From positions 5,655,135 to 5,719,134 of the forward strand of contig OY848920.1 in the NCBI GenBank assembly GCA_963693285.1: a DNA stretch of 64,000 nt. The letters are read 5' to 3'. This stretch comes from Xestospongia muta (Eukaryota; Porifera; Demospongiae; Haplosclerida; Petrosiidae). The position numbers were made by a program, and so were the translations under genes. The notes under the pieces were generated by a model. That model saw only the letters and a list, made by a program, of their open reading frames with translations, was not told the origin of the DNA and searched no databases. Below are positions 53,476 through 64,000 of the stretch, piece after piece. Position 1 is the first letter of the stretch. Each line of letters starts with the position of its first letter.

Positions 53476-56400
53476 TTAACTTTCAAAAAGCTCTAAACAC
53501 TTTATTTTAGAGTTTTAACCTATTTAGACTACTTTATTAGTATATTTTAGAGAGATAAACTTACTAAACTCTTTAGATCAGCTTATTTAACCAGTTTCAC
53601 AGTTAATTTCTAATCTTTTTTAACTTTCAAAAAGCTCTAAACTCTTTATTTTAGAGATTTAACCTATTTAGACTACTTTATTAGTATATTTAAAACAAAT
53701 AAACTTATTAAAGTCTTTAGTTCAGCTTATTTAACCAGTTTTCAACATTAATTTCTAATCTTTTTTAACTTTCAAAAAGCTCTAAACTCTTTATTTTAGA
53801 GTTTTAACCTATTTAGACTACTTTATTAGTATATTTTAGAGAGATAAACTTACTAAACTCGTTAAATCAGGTTATTTAACCAGTTATCACAGTTAATTTC
53901 TAATATTTTTTAACTTTCAAAAAGCTCAAACTCTTTATTTTAGAGTTTTAACCTATTTACACTACTTTATGAGTATATTTAAGAGAGATAAACTTATTAA
54001 ACTCTTTAGATCAGCTTATTTAACCAGTTTTCACAGTTAATTTCTAATATTTATTAACTTTGAAAAAGCTGTAAACTCTTTATTTTAGGGTTTTAACCTA
54101 TTTAGACTACTTTATTAGTATATTTAAGACAGATAAACTTACTAAACTCTTTAGATTAGCTTATTTAACCAGTTTTCACAGTTAATTTCTAATCTTTTTT
54201 AACTTTCAAAAAGCTCTAAACTGTTTATTTTAGAGTTTTAACCTATTTAGACTACTTTAATAGTATATTTAAGAGAGATAAACTTACTAAACTCTTTAGA
54301 TCAGCTTATGTAACCAGTTTTCACAGTTAATTTCTAATCTTTTTTCACTTTCAAAAAGCTCTAAACACTTTATTTTAGAGTTTTAACCTATTTATACTCT
54401 TTATTAGTATATTTAAGACAGATAAACTTACTAAACTCTTTAGATCAGCTTATTTAACCAGTTTTCACAGTTAATTTATAATCTTTTTTATCTTTCAAAA
54501 AGCTCTAAACACTTTATTTTAGAGTTTTAACCTATTTAGACTACTTTATTAGTATATTTAAGACAGATAAACTTACTAAACTCTTTAGATCAGCTTATTT
54601 AACCAGTTTTCACAGTTAATTTCTAATCTTTTTTAACTTTCAAAAAGCTCTAAACACTATATTTTAGAGTTTTAACCTATTTAGACTACTTTATTAGTAT
54701 ATTTTAGAGAGATAAACTTACTAAACTCTTTAGATCAGCTTATTTAACCAGTTTTCACAGTTAATTTCTAATCTTTTTTAACTTTCAAAAAGCTCTAAAC
54801 TCTTTATTTTAGAGTTTAACCTATTTAGACTACTTTATTAGTATATTTAAAACAGATAAACTTATTAAAGTCTTTAGTTCAGCTTATTTAACCAGTTTTC
54901 ACCATTAATTTCTAATCTTTTTTAACTTTCAAAAAGCTCTAAACTCTTTATTTTAGAGTTTTAACCTATTTAGACTACTTTATCAGTTTATTTTAGAGAG
55001 ATAAACTTACTAAACTCGTTAAATCAGGTTATTTAACCAGTTTTCACAGTTAATTTCTAATATTTTTTAACTTTCAAAAAGCCAAATTCTTTATTTTAGA
55101 GTTTTAACTTATTTAGACTACTTTATTAGTATATTTAAGACAGATAAACTTACTAAACTCTTTAGATCAGCTTATTTAACCAGTTTTCACAGTTAATTTC
55201 TAATATTTTTTAACTTTCATAAAGCTGTAAACTCTTTATTTTAGGTTTTAACCTATTTAGACTACTTTATTAGTGTATTTAAGACAGATAAACTTACTAA
55301 ACTCTTTAGATTAGCTTATTTAACCAGTTTTCACAGTTAATTTCTAATCTTTTTTAACTTTCAAAAAGCTCTAAACTCTTTATTTTAGAGTTTTAACCTA
55401 TTTAGACTACTTTATGAGTATATTTAAGAGAGATAAACTTACTAAACTCTTTAGATCAGCTTATGTAACCAGTTTTCACAGTTAATTTCTAATCTTTTTT
55501 AACTTTCAAAAAGCTCTAAACTCTTTTTTTTAGAGTTTTAACCTATTTAGACTACTTTATTAGTATATTTAAGACAGATAAACTTACTAAACTCTTTAGA
55601 TCAGCTTATTTAACCAGTTTTCACAGTTAATTTCTAATCTTTTTAACTTTCGAAAAGCTGCAAACACTCTATTTTAGAGTTTTAACCTATTTAGACTACT
55701 TTATTAGTATATTTAAGAGAGATAAACTTACTAAACTCTTTAGATCAGCTTATTTAACCAGTTTTCACCATTAATTTCTGATCTTTTTTAACTTTCAAAA
55801 AGCTCTAAACTCTTTTTTTTAGAGTTTTAACCTATTTAGACTACTTTATTAGTATATTTAAGAGAGATAAACTTACTAAACTCTTTAGATCAGCTTATTT
55901 AACCAGTTTTCACAGTTAATTTCTAATCTTTTTTAACTTTCAAAAAGCTCTAAACTCTTTATTTTAGAGTTTTAACTTATTTAGAGTACTTTATTAGTAT
56001 ATGTTAGAGAGATAAACTTACTAAACTCTTTAGATCAGCTTATTTAACCAGTTTTCACAGTTAATTTCTAATCTTTTTTAACTTTCAAAAAGCTCTAAAC
56101 TCTTTATTTTTGAGATTTAACCTATGTAGACTACTTTATTAGTATATTTAAGAGAGATAAACTTACTAAACTCTTTAGATCAGCTTATTTAACCAGTTTT
56201 CACACTTAATTTCTAATCTTTTTTAACTTTCAAAAAGCTCTAAACTCTTTATTTTAGAGTTTAACCTATTTAGACTACTTTATTAGTATATTTAAGAGAG
56301 ATAAACTTACTAAACTCTTTGGATCAGCTTATATAACCAGTTTTCACAGTTAATTTATAATCTGTTTTAACTTTCAAAAAGCTCTAAACTCTTTATTTTA

Positions 56401-58020
56401 GAGTTTTAACCTATTTAGACTACTTTATTAGTATATTTACGAGAGATAAACTTACTACACTCTTTAGTTCAGCTTATTTAACCAGTTTTCACAGTTAATT
56501 TCTAATCTTTTTTAACTTTCAAAAAGCTCTAAACTCTTTATTTTAGAGTTTTCACCTATTTAGACTACTTTATTAGTATATTTAAAACAGATAAACTTAC
56601 TAAACTCTTTAGATCAGCTTAATTAACCAGTTTTCACAGTTAATTTCTAAACTTTTTTAACTTTCAAAAAGCTCGAAACACTTAATTTTAGAGTTTTAAC
56701 CTATTTAGACTACTTTATTAGTAAATTTTAGAGAGATAAACTTACTAAACTCTTTAGATCTGCTTTTTAACCAGTTTTCACAGTTAATTTCTAATCTTTT
56801 TTAACTTTCAAAAAGCTCTAAACTCTTTATTTTAGAGTTTAACCTATTTAGACTACTTTATTAGTATATTTAAGAGAGATAAACTTACTAAACTCTTTGG
56901 ATCAGCTTATATAACCAGTTTTCACAGTTAATTTATAATCTGTTTTAACTTTCAAAAAGCTCTAAACTCTTTATTTTAGAGTTTTAACCTATTTAGACTA
57001 CTTTATTAGTATATTTACGAGAGATAAACTTACTACACTCTTTAGTTCAGCTTATTTAACCAGTTTTCACAGTTAATTTCTAATCTTTTTTAACTTTCAA
57101 AAAGCTCTAAACTCTTTATTTTAGAGTTTTCACCTATTTAGACTACTTTATTAGTATATTTAAAACAGATAAACTTACTAAACTCTTTAGGTCAGCTTAA
57201 TTAACCAGTTTTCACAGTTAATTTCTAAACTTTTTTAACTTTCAAAAAGCTCGAAACACTTAATTTTAGAGTTTTAACCTATTTAGACTACTTTATTAGT
57301 AAATTTTAGAGAGATAAACTTACTAAACTCTTTAGATCAGCTTATTTAACCAGTTTTCACAGTTAATTTCTAATCTTTTTTAACTTTCAAAAAGCTCTAA
57401 ACTCTTTATTTTAGAGTTTTAACCTATTTAGACTACTTTATTAGTATATTTTAGAGAGATTAACTTACTAAACTCTTTAGATCAGCTTATTTAACTAGTT
57501 TTCACAGTTAATTTCTAATATTTATTAACTTTCAAAAAGCTGTAAACTCTTTATTTTAGGGTTTTAACCTATTTAGACTACTTTATTAGTATATTTAAGA
57601 GAGATAAACTTACTAAACTCTTTAGATCAGCTTATTTAACCAGTTTTCACAGTTAATTTCTAATCTTTTTTAAGTTTCAAAAAGCTCTAAACTCTTTATT
57701 TTAGAGTTTTAACCTATTTAGACTACTTTATTAGTATATTTAAGAGAGATAAACTTACTAAACTCTTTAGATCAGCTTATGTAACCAGTTTTCACAGTTA
57801 ATTTCTAATCTTTTTTAACTTTCAAAAAGCTCTAAACTCTTTTTTTTAGAGTTTTAACCTATTTAGACTACTTTATTAGTATATTTTAGAGAGATAAACT
57901 TACTAAACTCTTTAGATCAGCTTATTTAACCAGTTTTCACAGTTAATTTCTAATCTTTTTTAACTTTCAAAAAGCTCTAAACTCTTTATTTAGAGATTTA
58001 ACTTATGTAGACTACTTTAT

Positions 58021-59675
58021 TACTATATTTAAGAGAGATAAACTTACTAAACTCTTTAGATCTGCTTTTTAACCAGTTTTCACAGTTAATTTCTAATATT
58101 TTTTAACTTTCAAAAAGCTCTAAACTCTTTATTTTAGAGTTTAACCTATTTAGACTACTTTATTAGTATATTTAAGACAGATAAACTTACTAAACTCTTT
58201 AGATCAGCTTATTTAACCAGTTTTCACAGTTAATTTCTCATCTTTTTTCACTTTAAAAAAGCTCTAAACACTTTATTTTAGAGTTTTAACCTATTTAGAC
58301 TCTTTATTAGTACTAAACTCCTTAGATCAGCTTATTTAACCAGTTTTCACAGTTAATTTCTAATCTTTTTTAACTTTCAAAAAGCTCTAAACACTTTATT
58401 TTAGAGTTTTAACCTATTTAGACTACTTTATTAGTATATTTTAGAGAGATAAACTTACTAAACTCTTTAGATCAGCTTATTTAACCAGTTTTCACAGTTA
58501 ATTTCTAATCTTTATTTTAACTTTGAAACAGCTCTAAACTCTTTATTTTAGAGTTTTAACCTATTTAGACTACTTTATTAGTATATTTAAGACAGATAAA
58601 CTTACTAAACTCTTTAGATCAGCTTATTTAACCAGTTTTCACAGTTAATTTATAATCTTTTTTATCTTTCAAAAAGCTCTAAACACTTTATTTTAGAGTT
58701 TTAACCTATTTAGACTACTTTATTAGTATATTTAAGACAGACGAACATACTAAACTCTTTAGATCAGCTTATTTAACCAGTTTTCACAGTTAATTTCTAA
58801 TCTTTTTTAACTTTCAAAAAGCTCTAAACACTTTATTTTAGAGTTTTAACCTATTTAGACTACTTTATTAGTATATTTTAGAGAGATAAACTTACTAAAC
58901 TCTTTAGATCAGCTTATTTAACCAGTTTCACAGTTAATTTCTAATCTTTTTTAACTTTCAAAAAGCTCTAAACTCTTTATTTTAGAGATTTAACCTATTT
59001 AGACTACTTTATTAGTATATTTAAAACAAATAAACTTATTAAAGACTTTAGTTCAGCTTATTTAACCAGTTTTCAACATTAATTTCTAATCTTTTTTAAC
59101 TTTCAAAAAGCTCTAAACTCTTTATTTTAGAGTTTTAACCTATTTAGACTACTTTATTAGTATATTTTAGAGAGATAAACTTACTAAACTCGTTAAATCA
59201 GGTTATTTAACCAGTTATCACAGTTAATTTCTAATATTTTTTAACTTTCAAAAAGCTCAAACTCTTTATTTTAGAGTTTTAACCTATTTACACTACTTTA
59301 TGAGTATATTTAAGAGAGATAAACTTATTAAACTCTTTAGATCAGCTTATTTAACCAGTTTTCACAGTTAATTTCTAATATTTATTAACTTTCAAAAAGC
59401 TGTAAACTCTTTATTTTAGGGTTTTAACCTATTTAGACTACTTTATTAGTATATTTAAGACAGATAAACTTACTAAACTCTTTAGATTAGCTTATTTAAC
59501 CAGTTTTCACAGTTAATTTCTAATCTTTTTTAACTTTCAAAAAGCTCTAAACTGTTTATTTTAGAGTTTTAACCTATTTAGACTACTTTATTAGTATATT
59601 TAAGAGAGATAAACTTACTAAACTCTTTAGATCAGCTTATGTAACCAGTTTTCACAGTTAATTTCTAATCTTTTT
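58021..59675 (+). repeat. Empty-site copy of the island's flanks
   Basis: The left half matches 48244-49024 at displacement 9,777 (tagtactaaactcc at 48531 and 58308, gacgaacatac, and taatttctaat ending at 49024 and 58801). The right half matches 53476 to about 54345 at displacement 5,331 (the rare two-base-short accagtttcacag at about 53590 and 58921, then aaaacaaataaacttatt and cagttatcacag). The two halves meet at 58801-58807 with only ctttt between them. The difference of the two displacements, 4,446, equals the island length minus five. The right match ends near 54345, where ttttttcactttc replaces ttttttaactttc. Confidence 0.9.
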
Positions 59676-60394
59676 TAACTTTCAAAAAGCTCTAAACTCT
59701 TTTTTTTAGAGTTTTAACCTATTTAGACTACTTTATTAGTATATTTAAGAGAGATAAACTTACTAAACTCTTTAGATCAGCTTATTTAACCAGTTTTCAC
59801 AGTTAATTTCTAATCTTTTTTAACTTTCAAAAAGCTCTAAACTCTATTTTAGAGATTTAACTTATGTAGACTACTTTATTAGTATATTTAAGAGAGATAA
59901 ACTTACTAAACTCTTTAGATCAGCTTATTTAACCAGTTTTCACAGTTAATTTCTAATATTTTTTAACTTTCAAAAAGGTCTAAACTCTTTATTTTAGAGT
60001 TTAACCTATTTAGACTACTTTATTAGTATATTTAAGACAGATAAACTTACTAAACTCTTTAGATCAGCTTATTTAACCAGTTTTCACAGTTAATTTCTAA
60101 TCTTTTTTTTTTCAAAAAGCTCTAAACACTTTATTTTAGAGTTTTAACCTATTTAGACTCTTTATTAGTATATTTCAGACAGATAAACTTACTAAACTCT
60201 TTAGATCAGCTTATTTAACCAGTTTTCACAGTTAATTTCTAATCTTTTTTTACTTTCAAAAAGCTCTAAACTCTTTATTTGAGATTTAACCTATTTAGAC
60301 TACTTTATTAGTATATTTAAAACAAATAAACTTACTAAAGTCTTTAGTTCAGCTTATTTAACCAGTTTTCACAGTTAATTTCTAATCTTTTTTA

Positions 60395-60475
60395 ACTTTC
60401 TAAAAGCTGTAAACTCTTTATTTTAGAGTTTTAAGTTTCAAAAAGCTCTAAACTCTTTATTTTAGAGTTTAACCT
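60395..60475 (+). repeat. Register slip: 39-bp partial monomer
   Basis: After ttattttagagtttt the sequence jumps back to aagtttcaaaaagctctaaa at about 60433. Monomer positions of about 52-90 are thus present twice in a row. The break lies in ttttaa, a string found at both monomer positions 47-52 and 87-92. It is the only clear out-of-phase junction I saw in either array. Confidence 0.8.
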
Positions 60476-63400
60476 ATTTAGACTACTTTATTAGTATATT
60501 TAAGACAGATAAACTTACTAAACTCTTTAGATCAGCTTATTTAACCAGTTTTCACAGTTAATTTCTAATCTTTTTTCACTTTCAAAAAGCTCTAAACACT
60601 TTATTTTAGAGTTTTAACCTATTTAGACTCTTTATTAGTACTAAACTCCTTAGATCAGCTTATTTAACCAGTTTTCACAGTTAATTTCTAATCTTTTTTA
60701 ACTTTCAAAAAGCTCTAAACACTTTATTTTAGAGTTTTAACCTATTTACACTACTTTATTCGTATATTTAAGACAGATAAACTTACTAAACTCTTTAGAT
60801 CAGCTTATTTAACCAGTTTTCACAGTTAATTTCTAATCTTTATTTTAACTTTGAAACAGCTCTAAACTCTTTATTTTAGAGTTTTAACCTATTTAGACTA
60901 CTTTATTAGTATATTTAAGACAGATAAACTTACTAAACTCTTTAGATCAGCTTATTTAACCAGTTTTCACAGTTAATTTATAATCTTTTTTATCTTTCAA
61001 AAAGCTCTAAACTCTTTATTTTAGAGTTTTAACCTATTTAGACTACTTTATTAGTATATTTAAGACAGACGAACTTACTAAACTCTTTAGATCAGCTTAT
61101 TTAACCAGTTTTCACAGTTAATTTCTAATCTTTTTTAACTTTCAAAAAGGTCTAAACACTTTATTTTAGAGTTTTAACCTATTTAGACTACTTTATTAGT
61201 ATATTTTAGAGAGATAAACTTACTAAACTCTTTAGATCAGCTTATTTAACCAGTTTTCACAGTTAATTTCTAATCTTTTTTAACTTTCAAAAAGCTCTAA
61301 ACTCTTTATTTTAGAGATTTAACCTATTTAGACTACTTTATTAGTATATTTAAAACAAATAAACTTATTAAAGTCTTTAGTTCAGCTTATTTAACCAGTT
61401 TTCAACATTAATTTCTAATCTTTTTTAACTTTCAAAAAGCTCTAAACTCTTTATTTTAGAGTTTTAACCTATTTAGACTACTTTATTAGTATATTTTAGA
61501 GAGATAAACTTACTAAACTCGTTAAATCAGGTTATTTAACCAGTTATCACAGTTAATTTCTAATATTTTTAACTTTCAAAAAGCTCAAACTCTTTATTTT
61601 AGAGTTTTAACCTATTTACACTACTTTATGAGTATATTTAAGAGAGATAAACTTATTAAACTCTTTAGATCAGCTTATTTAACCAGTTTTCACAGTTAAT
61701 TTCTAATATTTATTAACTTTCAAAAAGCTGTAAACTCTTTATTTTAGGGTTTTAACCTATTTAGACTACTTTATTAGTATATTTAAGACAGATAAACTTA
61801 CTAAACTCTTTAGATTAGCTTATTTAACCAGTTTTCACAGTTAATTTCTAATCTTTTTTAACTTTCAAAAAGCTCTAAACTGTTTATTTTAGAGTTTTAA
61901 CCTATTTAGACTACTTTATTAGTATATTTAAGAGAGATAAACTTACTAAACTCTTTAGATCAGCTTATGTAACCAGTTTTCACAGTTAATTTCTAATCTT
62001 TTTTAACTTTCAAAAAGCTCTAAACTCTTTTTTTTAGAGTTTTAACCTATTTAGACTACTTTATTAGTATATTTAAGAGAGATAAACTTACTAAACTCTT
62101 TAGATCAGCTTATTTAACCAGTTTTCACAGTTAATTTCTAATCTTTTTTAACTTTCAAAAAGCTCTAAACTCTATTTTAGAGATTTAACTTATGTAGACT
62201 ACTTTATTAGTATATTTAAGAGAGATAAACTTACTAAACTCTTTAGATCAGCTTATTTAACCAGTTTTCACAGTTAATTTCTAATATTTTTTAACTTTCA
62301 AAAAGCTCTAAACTCTTTATTTTAGAGTTTAACCTATTTAGACTACTTTATTAGTATATTTAAGACAGATAAACTTACTAAACTCTTTAGATCAGCTTAT
62401 TTAACCAGTTTTCACAGTTAATTTCTAATCTTTTTTAACTTTCAAAAAGCTCTAAACACTTTATTTTAGAGTTTTAACCTATTTAGACTCTTTATTAGTA
62501 TATTTAAGACAGATAAACTTACTAAACTCTTTAGATCAGCTTATTTAACCAGTTTTCACAGTTAATTTCTATTCTTTTTTTACTTTCAAAAAGCTCTAAA
62601 CTCTTTATTTGAGATTTAACCTATTTAGACTACTTTATTAGTATATTTAAAACAAATAAACTTACTAAAGTCTTTAGTTCAGCTTATTTAACCAGTTTTC
62701 ACCATTAATTTCTAATCTTTTGTAACTTTCTAAAAGCTGTAAACTCTTTATTTTAGAGTTTTAACCTATTTAGACTACTTTATTAGTATATTTTAGAGAG
62801 ATAAACTTACTAAACTCGTTACATGAGGTTAATTAACCCGTTTTCACAGTTAATTTCTAATATTTTCAACTTCAAAAAGGTCTAAACTCTTTCTTTTAGA
62901 GTTTTAACCTATTTAGACTACTTTATTAGTATATTTAAGACAGATAAACTTACTAAACTCCTTAGATCAGCTTATTTAACCAGTTTTCACAGTTAATTTC
63001 TAATCTTTTTTAACTTTAAAAAAGCTCTAAACTCTTTATTTTAGAGTTTTCACCTATTTAGACTACTTTATTAGTATATTTAAAACAGATAAACTTACTA
63101 AACTCTTTAGATCAGCTTAATTAACCAGTTTTCACAGTTAATTTCTAAACTTTTTTAACTTTCAAAAAGCTCGAAACACTTAATTTTAGAGTTTTAACCT
63201 ATTTAGACTACTTTATTAGTAAATTTTAGAGAGATAAACTTACTAAACTCTTTAGATCAGCTTATTTAACCAGTTTTCACAGTTAATTTCTAATCTTTTT
63301 TAACTTTCAAAAAGCTCTAAACTCTTTATTTTAGAGTTTTAACCTATTTAGACTACTTTATTAGTATATTTTAGAGAGATTAACTTACTAAACTCTTTAG

Positions 63401-64000
63401 ATCAGCTTATTTAACTAGTTTTCACAGTTAATTTCTAATATTTATTAACTTTCAAAAAGCTGTAAACTCTTTATTTTAGGGTTTTAACCTATTTAGACTA
63501 CTTTATTAGTATATTTAAGAGCGATAAACTTACTAAACTCTTTAGATCAGCTTATTTAACCAGTTTTCACAGTTAATTTCTAATCTTTTTTAAGTTTCAA
63601 AAAGCTCTAAACTCTTTATTTTAGAGTTTTAACCTATTTAGACTACTTTATTAGTATATTTAAGAGAGATAAACTTACTAAACTCTTTAGATCAGCTTAT
63701 GTAACCAGTTTTCACAGTTAATTTCTAATCTTTTTTAACTTTCAAAAGCTCTAAACTCTTTTTTTTAGAGTTTTAACCTATTTAGACTACTTTATTAGTA
63801 TATTTTAGAGAAATAAACTTACTAAACTCTTTAGATCAGCTTATTTAACCAGTTTTCACAGTTAATTTCTAATCTTTTTTAACTTTCAAAAAGCTCTAAA
63901 CTCTTTATTTAGAGATTTAACTTATGTAGACTACTTTATTACTATATTTAAGAGAGATAAACTTACTAAACTCTTTAGATCAGCTTTTTAACCAGTTTTC

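Larger units (their letters stand above)
53476..64000 (+). repeat. 145-bp satellite array, right part
   Basis: About 72 monomers in the same orientation and with the same variant types as the left array. Blocks at 54391-58540 pair with 42752-46900 (displaced 11,639 bp), and blocks from about 62540 to the window end pair with about 44980-46440 (displaced about 17,559 bp; ttaattaaccag at 45559 and 63118, and the short tttcaaaagctctaaac at 46182 and about 63740). The array runs off the window edge in mid-monomer. Confidence 0.97.

Noticed and set aside
49020..53480. Assembly chimera joining a gene contig into satellite
   Set aside because: Both junctions fall in the same monomer and in the same higher-order context as the empty copy, which a random misjoin would not give; still needs spanning reads.

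Overview
The window is eukaryotic and almost entirely satellite DNA. A head-to-tail tandem repeat with a 145-bp monomer (about 23% G+C in the consensus, no CpG in the consensus) fills 1-49024 (about 338 copies) and 53476-64000 (about 72 copies), all in one orientation. Between the two arrays lies a single 4,451-bp island of non-satellite DNA (49025-53475).

The island carries host-type genes with very short GT-AG introns (50-130 bp). On the minus strand I can assemble a complete four-exon gene (52341-53133) for a 179-residue protein with four membrane segments. Downstream on the same strand (51123-51798) is a three-exon copy of the invertebrate P2X7-C-terminal-like cysteine-rich domain. It has an in-frame stop, a one-base frameshift and a splice-phase conflict, so I call it a pseudogene. 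A weaker two-exon candidate lies on the plus strand (50444-51040). The compact introns, AT-rich DNA and the P2X7-C-like family suggest a metazoan, perhaps a non-bilaterian such as a sponge. That placement is inference.

The satellite is not uniform. The first ~9 kb holds scattered private variants with little long-range order. From ~9 kb on, diagnostic variant monomers recur in the same order, giving higher-order repeats of about 9 monomers (1,305 bp) and 13 monomers (about 1,880 bp). These are nested in larger duplications: a 3,324-bp tandem pair at 26.4-33.1 kb, a further copy displaced 7,225 bp, a 4-kb block displaced 11.64 kb across the island, and a 1.4-kb block displaced 17.56 kb.

The most informative observation is an empty site. 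The sequence around 58802-58806 matches both flanks of the island, including rare marker variants on each side, but has only five bases (c followed by four t) where the island has 4,451 bp. The gene-bearing DNA was therefore inserted into an existing satellite array, within one monomer, without target duplication or terminal inverted repeats. The insertion left one gene apparently intact and one decayed.
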